DNA of 64,000 nucleotides from Cordilura impudica (GCA_963682025.1 OY821519.1:145804312-145868311); one strand, 5' to 3'. Counted from the first letter of the stretch, positions 1 through 11,794 are shown. Notes: a model not told the origin generated them from the letters alone. Translations and numbers: made by a program.

Positions 1-571
1 ATTATTACGATAACGACCACAAAAACAACAAGTCCAGCTATGAAAACAATGCAACATTTAGAATAACAACAAGAACAATATAGAAATATCATGTTTTTCA
101 TTTTTTTTTTACTTTTTCAGAGATTTCCCTGGACATGTTCCACCGATTTTAATGATTTTTGAAGTAGAAATCTTTCCATGTATTTGGTGAATCATTCTCA
201 CTAAAAATGATCACTGTAGCTGCACTATTGAGGGCGTGATCGTGACAAGAACAACATAGAAAATTATTTTTTTTTCAAGACTTTTTTAGTTCTTCATTCA
301 AATCTCGGGCCCTAATCGACCGATTTGGACGATTTTAAATAGCAAACTTCTCAGGATGTTAGTGAATCATTTTTATATCAACGAGTACCCTAGCTGCCGG
401 ATTGATGCCGTCATCGTGATTTCCACAGACGGACATCGCTATATCAACTCCGGTTGTTATAAGGATCACAAATATATAAATTTTATGGGGTCCAAAATTT
501 TTTTTCTAATTATTACAAACGGAATGACAAACTTATATATACCCTCTGCACACTGGAGTGGAGGGTATAAC
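1..571 (+). repeat. Dispersed GGGTATA repeat, copy 1 (left end cut by window)
   Basis: This is the 3' part of a dispersed repeat seen at least six times in the window. Landmarks are a stretch with ACCACAAAAACAACAAG, a GACGGACATCGCTATATCAA block and a terminal imperfect hairpin in which TATACCCTC pairs with GAGGGTATA. Similar blocks are common in fly genomes, but I cannot assign the family to a transposon class. No convincing coding frame; the short ORF at 356-637 lies inside the repeat and is not a gene. Confidence 0.8.
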
Positions 572-645
572 AACTCTACAACAGCAACAGTGACAGTCAT
601 ATGTTTTTCAAATAGGAAAAAACTGTTTATGTGTTAGTTTCGTTC
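572..645 (-). mobile_element. Fragment of the CCCTACAAGAA transposon
   Basis: The sequence abutting the GGGTATA repeat matches the end of the element at 27240-28677 (around 28575-28668), including the TGACAGTCATATG and TATGTGTTAGTTTC blocks. It stops before the terminal TGTAGGG. It is a relic without termini. Confidence 0.55.
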
Positions 646-1700
646 ATTCCCCAGTATGCATTGAAATATTATTTCTCCAATGTTGGAGAAAAGTTAAGTT
701 CTTAAATTGATGTCATATGTAATTCTCAACTTGGGTTGAACAATTTTTCTCCTTGTTTGCTTTCAACTTGACATCAAGTTGAGACTTAACATTTTTTCCA
801 ATCTTTGAGAAACATTTTTACTCTCAATTGGATATCCAACACTTTTCTCCACTTGAGACCAAACATTTTTTCAACTTGAATACGATTTGTGTTAAGTCTG
901 AGATATTATTTAAATATGTCATAAATAATAAATTAAATTAAAAAATGCCAAAAAAGTACAAATAAATCATTGATATATTTTTAATTATTTCTGCTTTTTG
1001 TCGAATTTTTCAAAAAATGTACAACTAATTAATTCATTTATTTTTAATTCTAGATTTTAAAAAATGTACATAATATGTACATTTAATGTTAAATATGTAC
1101 ATAGTAATGTTAAATATATAATTAAATTAAATTGAAACATTAAAAAAAGTACATTGTTTTCATTTCTAAAATTAGTATAATATTTTTTAATATGGCAATT
1201 CCGTACCTTCCATTTGATACCGATTGGAAATATTTCTTTGCTATCAAGTTGAGAATCACAAATTTCTCAATTTGATAACTATGAAAATCGCCATATAAAA
1301 AATGTGCCTTTTAAGTTGAGAAGACTATATTCGAACTATTGAGGGCATTTGAGAATTAACGTTGGAGATTTGAAAAATGTATTTGATCTCAAATGCACCT
1401 CAAGTTGATAGCAAACAAAAATGTTTATTGGGACATTTATTGTAGGGTCGTTTGCACACACACAAAAAATAGAAAATAAATTGTCAATAAGCAAAGCAAG
1501 TGGCTTCGAAATTCGATGATGCCAGTTAATCATTTTTTGTTCACGCGGAATTTATAATTGGAGGAATTTTTTTCTCGAGAAATGTATTTTCCGTGAGAAA
1601 GAAATTCCTTGAGAATATTCATAATTGGGATGAATAACTTTTAATTGGAACTTTTTAGTCAGAATAAATCATAATTCTAGTTAGATATTGGTTAATATTT
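646..1700. other. Gene-free AT-rich stretch with recurrent CAAGTTGAGA words
   Basis: No protein-like frame was found. CAACTTG/CAAGTTGAG-type words recur in both orientations between about 730 and 1410, suggesting an eroded inverted-repeat element. Ends are not defined. Confidence 0.4.
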
Positions 1701-2242
1701 AATTAGAAAAAATATTGTGGTGGCAATTATTGAGGCAGTCACGGAAAAATTAAATGCAAGTCTGTTTTTTTTAATATAACAAAAATGGATTTTCCCTTTA
1801 ACAAAATATGGCAGAATTCTTTATAAATGAAATGCAAAATGGAAAATCAATTTTGTGCTAATTCTTAACAAAATTAATAAAATATATATATGTATTATTA
1901 TATTTATTAATATTTGTAATTTTATTTGACACAATTTCACACACAGTTTTACAGATCAACTGTTTTAATTAGAAAAAATATTGTGGTGGCATCTACGCAA
2001 TTATTGAGGCAGTCACGGAAAAATTAAATGCAAGTCTGTTTTTTTTAATATAACAAAAATGGATTTTCCCTTTAACAAAATATGGCAGAATTCTTTATAA
2101 ATGAAATGCAAAATGGAAAATCAATTTTGTGCTAATTCTTAACAAAATTAATAATATATATATATATGTATTATTATATTTATTAATATTTGTAATTTTA
2201 TTTGACACAATTTCACACACAGTTTTACAGATCAACTGTTTT
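1701..2242. repeat. Tandem duplication, two units of about 266-276 bp
   Basis: Unit 1 (1701-1966) and unit 2 (1967-2242) both run from AATTAGAAAAAATATTGTGG to ACAGATCAACTGTTTT. Unit 2 has a small insertion after GGTGGCA. The units are nearly identical, so the duplication is fairly recent. The sequence resembles the region near 14000-14110 in a GGGTATA-repeat copy, so it is repeat-derived, not genic. Confidence 0.85.
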
Positions 2243-3767
2243 CAACTGATTTAGAAGTTTTCTGTTTTTGAAACAGTAGTGCCAATTTGTAACATTTTGT
2301 CATGTAATGAAAATCGCAGAATAATAAGTTAATACACAACAAAAAATATTAAATTTTTAAGTTTTATATACATATCGCAATAAAAAAAACTTTGGTAAAT
2401 TTACATTGAAGATGGTCAGAAATGAATGAGAAAAAATATATAGACATTTTAGAAAAGCACATTTAATGTTAAACTTTATGCACAAAATATATGGGTTTTT
2501 GTTGTTTCGAATTTAACTGTGGCTCTAAGTGAAAAGTTTTAGACCGATCGTATATTACATCTTGAGGATCCTCACCTAATATTTTCAAATATTTTAAATT
2601 CTTTTTAACTCATTTAACCTCATTACGCAAATAGTAAAACAGTAAATATGGAAAATCCACGCACCTCAAAAAATTGTTTTCTATGAAATAAATTAAAGAC
2701 ATTTCATATTATACAATTTTCTTTCAAAAATGTATCAATTATTGCAAATTTGAAATTTGACATATAGTATTTGTACATATATTTGTATAGATTTCGCAGT
2801 ATGAAAAGAACTATTATTTCTTTATTTAGAATATATGTAAGTATTGCTCGCAAAAAAATGCAACATCATAAATGAAACACATAGACGACTGCTGGCAGCA
2901 GCATTTGTAGTCGTACTTGATTTTTCTGAATACGACAGCAACATATAATACAAATGCATTTTTATTTAAATATACAATTACTTTTACTTATTTAAAATGC
3001 ATTAGTACAACGTAAAAATAAATAAATTAGTTTAACGCCTTTTGATTATTAATGGAATTATAGCCTTTCATTTTGCGATTTTTTTTTAAACAAAATAAAA
3101 TATTTCATAGCACTAACTTCTTTTACATATTTTGTTATATTGTCAACACTATTTTTGTTTTGTAGCCAACAAAACACACTTGCAGTTTTTTTTTCTATTT
3201 GAAGAACATATGACTGCCATTGTTGATGTTGTAGAGTTGTTTTTTTTTTTTTTTTGATTTTGTTTCGTTAACTCTTTTGTATTAAAGCACCTCCAATATA
3301 TGTATCCATTTTAGTTTGCAAATTCAGTATATTTATAATTTATTACTTACAGCAAAAAATAATAGAAACAATTTTATCAGTTATGCTTACGAAACTATAT
3401 AAATAGACTTGAAGTTGGCTGCAAAAGCAGTAGCCTGTGTAAAGAACAAGTTAGCGACATGTAACTGTTACGTAACGTGTCAGCCTTTTTTTCACATAAA
3501 AGTATTGGGACGTTCCGGTTACGTTCGGTAACTGTTTTAAATGATTTTCATGTAAAAAAAAACAACTGACTCATTACGGTTACGGTTAGAAAACATTGAC
3601 CTTTTATATGTATTATAATGCTATGAATGCATTTATCTTTATTTTATTTTATTTATATATTCTTTTTTTTTGTATTGTATATTATTTTTTTTTATTATTA
3701 TTACTATTTCATTTAATTATTTTTTTCTTTAAATAAATTAATACATAAAAATTTGTTTTTTAAATTA
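2243..3767. other. Gene-free AT-rich stretch with a CCCTACAAGAA-element scrap
   Basis: No gene was seen. Positions about 3160-3265 match 20018-20085 inside the left part of the CCCTACAAGAA element (ACACTTGCAGTTTTTT, ACATATGACTG, GTAGAGTTGTTTTT). Positions 2260-2310 resemble part of the GGGTATA repeat copy near 26110-26165. Confidence 0.5.
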
Positions 3768-4608
3768 TTGGTGAACTTTTACTCCCTTTATTTACTGCCT
3801 TTATATTAACTGGTAGTGTCTGCTTGACGACAAAATTTTGGATCGATTTTTAGCCCCTTTCCCGTGAGCCAATCGATCTGAAATTCTGCATGCAGGCTCG
3901 TGGCAATGACAGAAATGATCTAACAAATTTTTTTAGTGATGCCAAAACAATGGAAACTTTTAAAATTTTCTACCAGAGTTCACAAAAAAATGTACAAAGG
4001 GTTTGTTTTTATTATATTATTACCACAACGACCACAAAAACAACAAGTCCAGCTATGACAACAATGCAACATTTAGAATAACAACAGGAACAATATGGAA
4101 ACATCATGTTTTTCATTTTTTTTTAATTTTTCATAGATTTACCTGGACCTGTTCCACCGATTTTAATGATTTTTGAAGTAGAAATCTTCCCATGAATTTG
4201 GTGAATCATTCTCACTAAAAATTATCACCCTAGCTATCCTATTGAGGGCGTGATTGTGACAAGAACAATATAGAAAATTATATTTTTTCAAGACTTTTTT
4301 TAGTTCTTCATTCAAATCTCAGGCCCTAATTGACCGATTTGGACGATTTTAAATAGCAAACTTTTCAGGATGTTAGTGAATCATTTTTTATGCCAACGAG
4401 CACCCTAGCTGCCCGATTGATGCCGTCATCGTGATTTCCACAGACGGACAGACGGACAGACGGACAGACGGACATCGCTATATCAACTCCGGTTGTTATA
4501 AGGATCACAAATATATATATTTTATGGGGTCCAAATTTTTTTTTCTAATTATTACAAACGGAATGACAAACTTATATATACCCTCTGCACACTGGAGTGG
4601 AGGGTATA
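3768..4608 (+). repeat. GGGTATA repeat, copy 2
   Basis: It runs from a TTGGTGAACTTTTACTCCC block, through ACCACAAAAACAACAAGTC and four GACGGACA units at 4442-4473, to the terminal GGAGGGTATAA. It is collinear with copies at 13745-14927 and 18696-19960. ORFs inside it are repeat translations. Confidence 0.85.
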
Positions 4609-4720
4609 AAAAATTAAAAATAAAAATAAAAAATAAAAATTAAAAATTAAAAACTAAAAATTAAAAATTAAAAACTAAAAATTAAAAATTAAAAATTAGA
4701 AATTAAAAATTAAAAATGAA
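4609..4720. repeat. Simple repeat, TTAAAAA-type
   Basis: A run of short A-rich units (AAATTAAAAA and AAACTAAAAA) directly follows the GGGTATA terminus. This is low-complexity DNA. Confidence 0.85.
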
Positions 4721-5045
4721 ATTAAATTAAATTATCTTGGCACAATGATGCTCGATTTACCCCCATTTTCAATAGCAACTTGCTCGAAATAATGGCAAAC
4801 AATATTATCATAATTTTACCCAGGTAAATGTTTTTTTTGTGAATGAGCGTGATTTCAACAGACAGACGGACATCGCTATATCGATTCGAGTTGTTATAAG
4901 AATCAAGAATATATATTAGAATATATACTATTAGAACTGTTAATAAAACCCGAAACGGGCTTCTAAGGCAACCGCTTATGAAGAAAAAGTTTCTCAGCAA
5001 ACGGTTTCCCAGGTTAATAATAACACTGCTCGAATTTGACATTTT
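4721..5045. repeat. Diverged dispersed-repeat fragment
   Basis: It shares ACCCAGGTAAATG and the ACAGACGGACATCGCTATATC block with the other dispersed repeats and partly parallels 21470-21560. The 106-codon minus-strand frame across it has no family features and is probably a chance ORF. Confidence 0.5.
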
Positions 5046-5344
5046 TTTTTTTGTAACAAGCTAGGCACCCTACTGGTAAAGCTAATTCGCGTACGCTGAA
5101 TTCAATGGTGATAGCGGGTTTTCAAAGTTAGCGCTCATATTCGCGATTTAAAATTTCAATAATAAAGTACCAAAAAACTATATTTTTTATATTTTTGGGA
5201 TCATTTTTGAATTTTAATCAATCCAACTTTGTTAAATACATTTTCTGTCAATTGTTTTCCCGGAAAAATTTTTTTTTATTCATCATTTTCAAGCATTTAT
5301 TCTTGTAAGTTCCAGCAAATATCACCTAACAGAGAATCCAACTT

Positions 5345-6915
5345 TTTAACACTGTACCAGTGTTCAAGTCTAGTCGTCACTTGATGGAATCTCTCCCCAT
5401 GCTCATCAGACTCAGCTGGTGATTATTCAGCAAACTTGTTGACATGAGAATGAAAAGCGGAAATCATTTTTTCTATATAAATACGCCAATCAACAGCTCG
5501 ATTAACACCTAAAACATTGTCAATAACTCCTTTTACAGAGTTCCATGCCTCAAGCTCTTCAATACTAAGTGCATCTTCAAATAACTTGTCCTTCATCAAG
5601 CGACGGATGTCCGGTCCATTAAGTATTCCTTTAAAAAACGGAAAATAAATTAAAATTTCTAACACATTAGTATGGAATAATCTAACACAAACCTTATTTA
5701 ATTTTCATATTACTTAATCTTGGAAAAATGCGACTTAGCTCGTTAATCGCCTTTTCAGTCGGATTAAGCACCTTAATGAAGTTTTTCACAATCCCTAGTT
5801 TGATATGTAGCGGGTTAGCAATACTTTATCAATTGATACAAGTGGATTTTCAACAATGTTATTCACTCGTAATTTAGCTGTTTCACGTTGAGGCCAGTCC
5901 TGCTTTTCGTACTGCTCACCTCTATTTCGGGTATCGCATAAATACATGAAGCACATATTTTTAGTGTAACCCGTTTGCATACCTCTTAAGAGAGCTATCA
6001 CTTTTAAGTCAGCACAAATTTTCCAATTATGATCGTTGTATTTCACTACATCGAGGATTTTTTTCAAAGATAAATAAGTCTCTTTTGTGTTGGTACTTAG
6101 TGCAATCGGAACTGAATTTTTGGTATTTGTCATGTGAAGAAGAACTGCCTTTAAACTGCTTTTTGATGAGTCGATGAACAATCGCCAATCTTCGGGTTTA
6201 TATTAAACCGCGAATGTCAATGCAAAATGCCAACGAGTTGTTATCAATTGATTTAAAAAAATTTGTAAATTGACGATGACGACCGATTGATCCATATACC
6301 TTAACATCAGGCGCTAGAATATTAGCTTGTTTCAGTTTCTTAACTAAAAGAATTGACTGCCGCTGAGACTGTTTAATTCGACGTACCATAATGTCCAAAC
6401 GGTTTTGTGTAATTTCTAAATGATTGCAGTTGTTAGTGATGTGGGATGGTTGGTATTGTGATACTAATGACTCTCCTTCAGTTTGTATTATTAGTGACTT
6501 ACATTCTTCTGTTATGCTTGGTCTTCTGGGAATTGGAATATTTTCCGAGTGCGGCAACGGTAATTGGGTATATTTTGTTTGTGTATATTGAAATGTACGA
6601 AATTTGTTTCTATTTGTTCCAGAAACAAAATTTAAGCACGGATAGCATTCATCTGAAGTATGAACTTGTGGATCCGACAAATCATTGGAACACCAAAGGG
6701 CATAGAACCAATCTTACCTTTTTTCCATCTATTTAATATAGACAAGCATCCAGTGCAAACGACAGACGGGGCCCACTCCAAATTACGGAAAACAACCTGA
6801 TTAAAGTATTGGTTATATAATTCCGCAAAGTCATCGCCGATTTTCCGACAAGAGTCTGTAATAGTATGTTTTCCGCAAACGTAGCAAAAGTTATCAAAAA
6901 CATGTTGAGTTCCAT
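5345..6915 (-). pseudogene. Broken gene of the Cc8L18.2-like insect/bracovirus-associated family
   Basis: Translating the minus strand and allowing frame changes gives a protein-like path over about 520 codons. An N-terminal cysteine-rich part (FCYVCG, then C-x2-C and CYPC, about 6900-6630) is followed by FIDSSKSSLKAVLLH (6175-6130), NWKICADLKVIALL, QDWPQRE, GPDIRRLMKD (5620-5590) and a terminal HGERFHQ motif near 5380-5400. From memory these motifs match a family annotated in arthropods as Cc8L18.2-like, also known from bracovirus DNA; its biochemical role is unknown to me. At least three frame changes and an in-frame stop near 5423 break it, and a segment between 5665 and 5795 appears to be missing or rearranged. 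It is a relic, possibly from a mobile element. Confidence 0.6.
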
Positions 6916-7004
6916 TTTAATGTAGTGTTTATTGATTTAATGTAGTGTTTATTTCTACAAAAATACAAGTTAAAGTAAAGAGAACCAACAAATACCAAAT
7001 GACT

Positions 7005-7166
7005 ACTTACCGCAGTCGTTATCTCCAGCAAACTGATATCAATAACTCAACTCAACCCTTTGCCTACATTCTGCCTGTATACAAGTGTAACAGTTTATTT
7101 CCAATAACAATAAACTGTTTCACTTCAACAGGCAGAATGCAGATGCAAAGGGGGACTGCGGTAAGT
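7005..7166. repeat. Foldback (hairpin) element of about 160 bp
   Basis: The ends are ACTTACCGCAGTC and its reverse complement. Internal arms CATTCTGCCTGT and ACAGGCAGAATG, plus AACAGTTTATT and AATAAACTGTT, also pair. One arm carries about 35 extra bases. This resembles a tiny MITE. An RNA gene is not excluded, but nothing supports one. Confidence 0.6.
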
Positions 7167-7593
7167 CGAAAACAAATGCGACACAAAGAGAATCGCCAAC
7201 TAAATTTCAAATGTAAAAATTTAAGGGCCTATGATCATTAGCAAACTAAACGGCTAGAAAACTAAACGGCTAGAACGAACTCCTTACTACTAAAAGTGGA
7301 AGTGGCTGAAAAGAGGGAAACCGTTTCACGGGTTAATTAAAGTTAGAACTAACGTGTAACTATTAAGAGCAGCACGGAAAGTGGCTAAATAAGAGGGATA
7401 ACTGATCCGAACAAAGTTAGAAAAATATTAGCACTCGTAATGAAAAATTCCATACTTCGGGAAGAAAAGCAGCTCAAAAAATTAATTGGTCGGAGTCTTT
7501 CATAAGAAAAGGGAGAACGGAGGCAGACGCAAATCATATAAAGTACAGAAGGTGCCGGATGAAACATTTGTTGGAAATAGTTTAAATCTAAAA

Positions 7594-8006
7594 AAATGAA
7601 ATGAAAAATGGAAAATTACAAATGAAAATTAAAACTGAAAATTGAAAAATGAAAACTGGAAAATGAAAAATGAAAAAATTAAAAATGAAAATTAAAAATG
7701 AAAATTAATAATTTAAAATGAAAAATGCAAAATGAGAAATGAAAAATGGAAAATGAAAAATTGAAAATGAAAAATGGAAAATGGAATGAAAATTGAAAAA
7801 TGAAAATGAAAAATGGAATATGGAAAATGAAAAATGGAAAATGGAAAATGGAAAATGAAAATTGAAAATGGAAAATTAAAAATGGAAAATGAAAATTAAA
7901 AAATGAAAAATTTTTAAAATGAAAAATGGAAAATGAAAAATGAAAATAAAAATTGAAAAATGCTAAATGAAAAATGGAAAACGAAAAATGAAAAATCGAA
8001 AATGGA

Positions 8007-8038
<32 letters not shown>

Positions 8039-8085
8039 GAAAAATTAAAAATGAAAAAAAAAATGAAAATTGAAAAATGAGTGTT
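7594..8085. repeat. Simple repeat of AAATGAAAAATGG-like units
   Basis: About 490 bp consist almost entirely of degenerate 6-13 bp units (GAAAAATG, GGAAAATG). Pyrimidines other than T are nearly absent on this strand. No gene. Confidence 0.9.
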
Positions 8086-8560
8086 GATTTATTTTTTGTT
8101 TTTTTCTTTTAATATAAAGGTTTTTACATAATTAGAATTCTATTGTTTGCAATTATTTTCATTTTATTGGCATAAAGTATAAATTTTTTCCCTTGGTTTT
8201 TTCTATTTACATACTGAGATTTCTCTATTTGAATGGCTATAAACCAAGAAAATTAACAAGTGCTTGTAGGTAAGTGGTTAGAGTTATCGCCTCCGATTTC
8301 CGTGTTTGATTTTTCAAATCTTGCAAAGAGCTTTTTTTATATAACATTTAATTGAAAAATTTACATCTTTTTCTCCATGTTTACATCTTTTTCTCTCAAT
8401 TATAAGTAATAAAAAAAAAATTTTTTTTGTTTATATATTTAAAATTAATTTTTATATATATTAAATTTTTTTTAATAACTTATAAAAATAAATTATATAA
8501 AATAATTATTAATTTCATTAAATTGAAAATTCTAAAACTATTTTTCTATTCTGATATACA
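8086..8560. other. AT-rich stretch, no gene seen
   Basis: Long A and T runs, no protein-like frame and no repeat recognised elsewhere in the window. Confidence 0.5.
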
Positions 8561-8604
8561 CAGAAACATTGTTGATAGATAAAAAATTATATATACACAT
8601 GTAT

Positions 8605-8934
8605 CTACATATAAATCAACATGTTTCTCCTAAATCTAGATTCAGGTTTCACTGTCCCCATACAGGTTTGCACATCCTCTATAATATACAGTTCTTGATC
8701 CTGCGAGTTCGTGAAATCGATGCTACCATTCCATATCATTTCGCTGATGCCAACAACCGATAAATTAAGTCTATTACATTCTGCCGTTAATTCTGCTAAT
8801 TTTCCAGTTTGGAAAAGTGTATTTACGTTCCACGTAGCAAATAGTATCCGGGGGCGTGCGGAGGTTGTCATCAAAGTATTTGTCTTGTTATATCTTTGTC
8901 TTATTGTAGTGATCGTTTTTGTTTTCGGCTTCAT
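8605..8934 (-). pseudogene. LINE endonuclease N-terminal fragment (RTE/CFDP2-like)
   Basis: The minus-strand frame contains ATWNVNTLFQTGKLAEL and LSVVGISEMIWNGS. This is the start of the endonuclease/exonuclease/phosphatase fold found in RTE-type LINEs and in proteins annotated craniofacial development protein 2-like. The N of TWNVN and the E of ISEM correspond to active-site positions. The rest of the endonuclease and all RT sequence are missing, so this is a 5' fragment only. Flanking DNA at 8941-9210 includes GGTGACAGGGCTGC, possibly part of the same element. Confidence 0.6.
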
Positions 8935-9839
8935 TCATTAGCCTAGAGTTGCCTAGTTTGGTGACAGGGCTGCTATCTTTTATATGGGGTTGTGGCAAGG
9001 AGGCCTCCAAACGTGTCTCTTGCTTTCATTGTACTGATCATTTATTTCAGGACGTGGTGTTTTTTTGAAAGGTTATACCACCTTAGGATCAGACTTAAGA
9101 GCCTCATCTGTGAAAACAGGATCCGCCGCGAGAAGCCAGAGGATGACGTTTGTTGTTTAGAGGTTATAAGAAACGCATCAACAAAGCTTGGATCCTGTAA
9201 ATATTAGGATCTGAAAAATATTAAAGAATAACCTTTGATCGCATTCAATGGGAAAAATATTTAAAAGCTTAAACTTCCTATTTCCTAAATTAATCAAAAA
9301 ATGTAAGTTGTATACAGATAAATATAATTAAGACGATTTGAAATGTTTTCGAGTGTAACATTTTTCTATTCTAGAGTTCTTAAAAGAAAAACTGCTTACA
9401 TCTATAGCACAAAAAAATATATATAGAAAAATTTGATAAATTTTTATTAAAATCTATAAATAACAGGGACCGCAAATAACAGTTATACAGAAAATTTAAA
9501 CTCAAAAACTCTCTATGTTAGACTCGACAGAGACCTATACTGTCATATACCAATAGATTCGTATTGAAGTGCTCTTTCAGAATCTATGATGATCTTTAAA
9601 AAATGATCTCAACTCCACAGTTAAGAGTTATTTTTTAACGAAAAAATAAAACATTGGATGAAACTCATAAAAAGGGAATTTTATTTCACCGTCATAAAAT
9701 AAAAACTATTTTGAGGAGTTTTATTTTTTCCGTCTAAAATAAAACTCATTTTGTTTTTTATAGTGTGTATAGTATAGAAATTTAAAGAAAATGTTATTTG
9801 TTTAATTTTACGAACATAACCTTTTCCAAATTTTTTGTG

Positions 9840-9960
9840 GAAAGATTTGAACGCTCAACACCAATTTAAGAGCAGATGATGCTCTTTCCACGCTTACTTG
9901 GGTTGCAGGAACACACTGTACAGTTTTGGCCAATTTATACGGATAATGTATTTTTTGCCT
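9840..9960 (-). pseudogene. hAT transposase C-terminal dimerisation motif (relic)
   Basis: The minus strand reads CVPATQVSVERASSALKLVL, nearly the same as the C-terminal motif at 29380-29460 in the second hAT. The motif is the conserved end of the hAT dimerisation domain. Upstream catalytic regions are missing. Confidence 0.8.
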
Positions 9961-10384
9961 ATCGGAACTAAAAAAAAAAAGTTTATCAATAGATAAGGGC
10001 CTTGGAGAAAAATTATCGAATTCATAGAAAGATTCTTTTTCTTATCCCCGTTATCATTTTCTTCGCTTTCTCTTTCATATCTACATTGAGGTAGTTCAAA
10101 TCCTGCCCCAAAAAACCATGTATGAGATTGAGGTATATCGCAAACTTCCGAAGATGGGAAAACATCCGTTGAAGATCTTAAAGCTTCCCTGCTTGTCGAC
10201 GGTCAAACAATTATTATTTTTTAGACTCAGACGACCCAAAAACAGGCAATTTAATACGAATCAAACAATAATAAATTAAAAACCCACATCTTTTTTTATT
10301 TGAGTTTCAATTTACATAAAATGAGTTTTATTTTCTGACGAAAAAAAACTCATCAAAAGTCTTTTATTTTATGACGGCAAAATA

Positions 10385-11628
10385 AAGGGTCCGCCAAATA
10401 ACTTTTTTTTTTTTTTTTGAAAATGAAAAAAAAAAACTACTGAATATTATCTCAAATTTCTTTTTTTATTTGAATGTACAATCCTTCCGGTTAATAAAGG
10501 AAAATAACTTCATTCAAATGGCTGCCTCGGCTAGCCATGCAGTAGCCTACACGATCGGTCCAATTTTTAAACACATTATCGATTGTGTGCAGCTGTATTT
10601 CACCAATGGCTTCACGAATATTGTCCTTTAAAGCGTCAATTGTCTCTGGCTTGTTGGCGTAACACTTATCTTTGAGGGCACCCCACAAATAATAGTCCAA
10701 CGGTGTCAAATCGCAGCTCCGAGGTGGCCAAACGACATCAGCTCTGCGGCTGATAATACGATCTGTTGAAACCAAATGTTGCCAATAACCTCCTCTTCAA
10801 TATTTGTGAACAAAAATTCGTTCAACATGGCCCGATAACGATCGCCATTGACTATAACGGCCACTCCTTGCTCATTTTCGAAGAAACATGGCCCAATTAT
10901 GCCTCTGGACCAAAATCCGCACCAAACAGTGACTCGTTTTGGGTGTATCGGCTTTTCAATGTATGCGTGCGGGTTTTCTGTGCCCCAAATGCGACAATTT
11001 TCTTGTTTACAAACTCGCCAAGATCAAAATGAGCTTCATCTGAAACGATGATGTTTTTGGCAAAATCAGCATCTTCTGTAAGTCGATCGCAGGCCCACTT
11101 AGCGAAGCGAAAACGCATTGGATGGTCAGTTGGCTTCAACTCCTGAACCAATTGGACTTTGTGTGGCGTCATACTAAGATCTTTATGCAAAATTCGTCTC
11201 AATGATGCCTCCGAAATGTTCAATTCTTGAGAACGACGGTGAATTGATGTTGATGGCGCTTCACGCACACTTTCTGCCACAGCAGCAATATTCTCGGGTG
11301 TACGCACTGTTTTTGGCTTTTCACGCTTTGGTTTATCGATGAGGATGCCAGTTTCTTTCACTTTTTTCACAAGATAACGAACATACGTAGCTGACGGTGC
11401 TTCTCTTCTTCCAAAATCCTTACGCAATTTTCGCACACATTCTGCAACATTACCATGATTTTCAAAGTAATGTTGCAATGTTTCCCAGCGTTGTTAAAGC
11501 GTATACACAACCATATTCGTTCAGCGGAAGGATAAAACTAATTATCTGTCAAATCAGACATGAGCTAAGTGTTACCATTCACGATATAAGCACTAGTTGA
11601 AAAAAAAAACATTAGATGGCGGATCCTT
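10385..11628 (-). mobile_element. mariner-family element, dead
   Basis: Inverted ends AAGGGTCCGCCAAATAA and, at the right, TTAGATGGCGGATCCTT lie between TA dinucleotides (10383-10384 and 11629-11630), the Tc1/mariner target. It sits inside the hAT at 9464-11773. It is about 1.24 kb, the usual size of a mariner. Confidence 0.85.
10491..11514 (-). pseudogene. mariner transposase, disabled
   Basis: A paired helix-turn-helix N-terminus (HYFENHGNVAECVRKLRKDF), the linker region TVRTPENIAAVAESVREAPS and the first catalytic aspartate (SDEAHFDLG, about 11045-11020) are readable on the minus strand. The C-terminus has SCDLTPLDYYLWG with the last aspartate. From the ATG at 11514 the seventh codon is TAA. 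A frameshift follows SDEAHFDLG. At about 10770 the frame jumps from IWFQQ straight into DRIISRRADV, so the segment with the second catalytic aspartate is deleted. It cannot encode an active DDD transposase. Confidence 0.85.
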
Positions 11629-11794
11629 TAAAACTCTTTTTAAGAGTTTCATTCGACCTTTTATTTTTACCTTGAAAAATAACTGTTTCAGATGGCGTTT
11701 TTGTTTCTGAACTCACAAAATTACTTACGCAAAATAACTTTTTTAATATGACTTATAACCGTTACGGTCCCTGATAAATAGTTATTAAATTTTT

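Larger units (their letters stand above)
9464..11773 (-). mobile_element. hAT DNA transposon with 8-bp target duplication, carrying a mariner
   Basis: The ends are CAGGGACCGCAAATAAC and, at the right, GTTACGGTCCCTG, an inverted pair typical of hAT. They are flanked by ATAAATAA (9456-9463) and ATAAATAG (11774-11781), an 8-bp target duplication with one mismatch, as expected for hAT. A mariner occupies 10385-11628, so the hAT itself is only about 1.06 kb. It keeps just the C-terminal transposase motif, so it is non-autonomous. Its TIR resembles the left end at 28691, suggesting the same family. Confidence 0.85.

Noticed and set aside
4722..5042. 106-codon minus-strand ORF with membrane-like composition
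   Set aside because: It covers dispersed-repeat sequence (the GACGGACATCGC block) and has no conserved motif.
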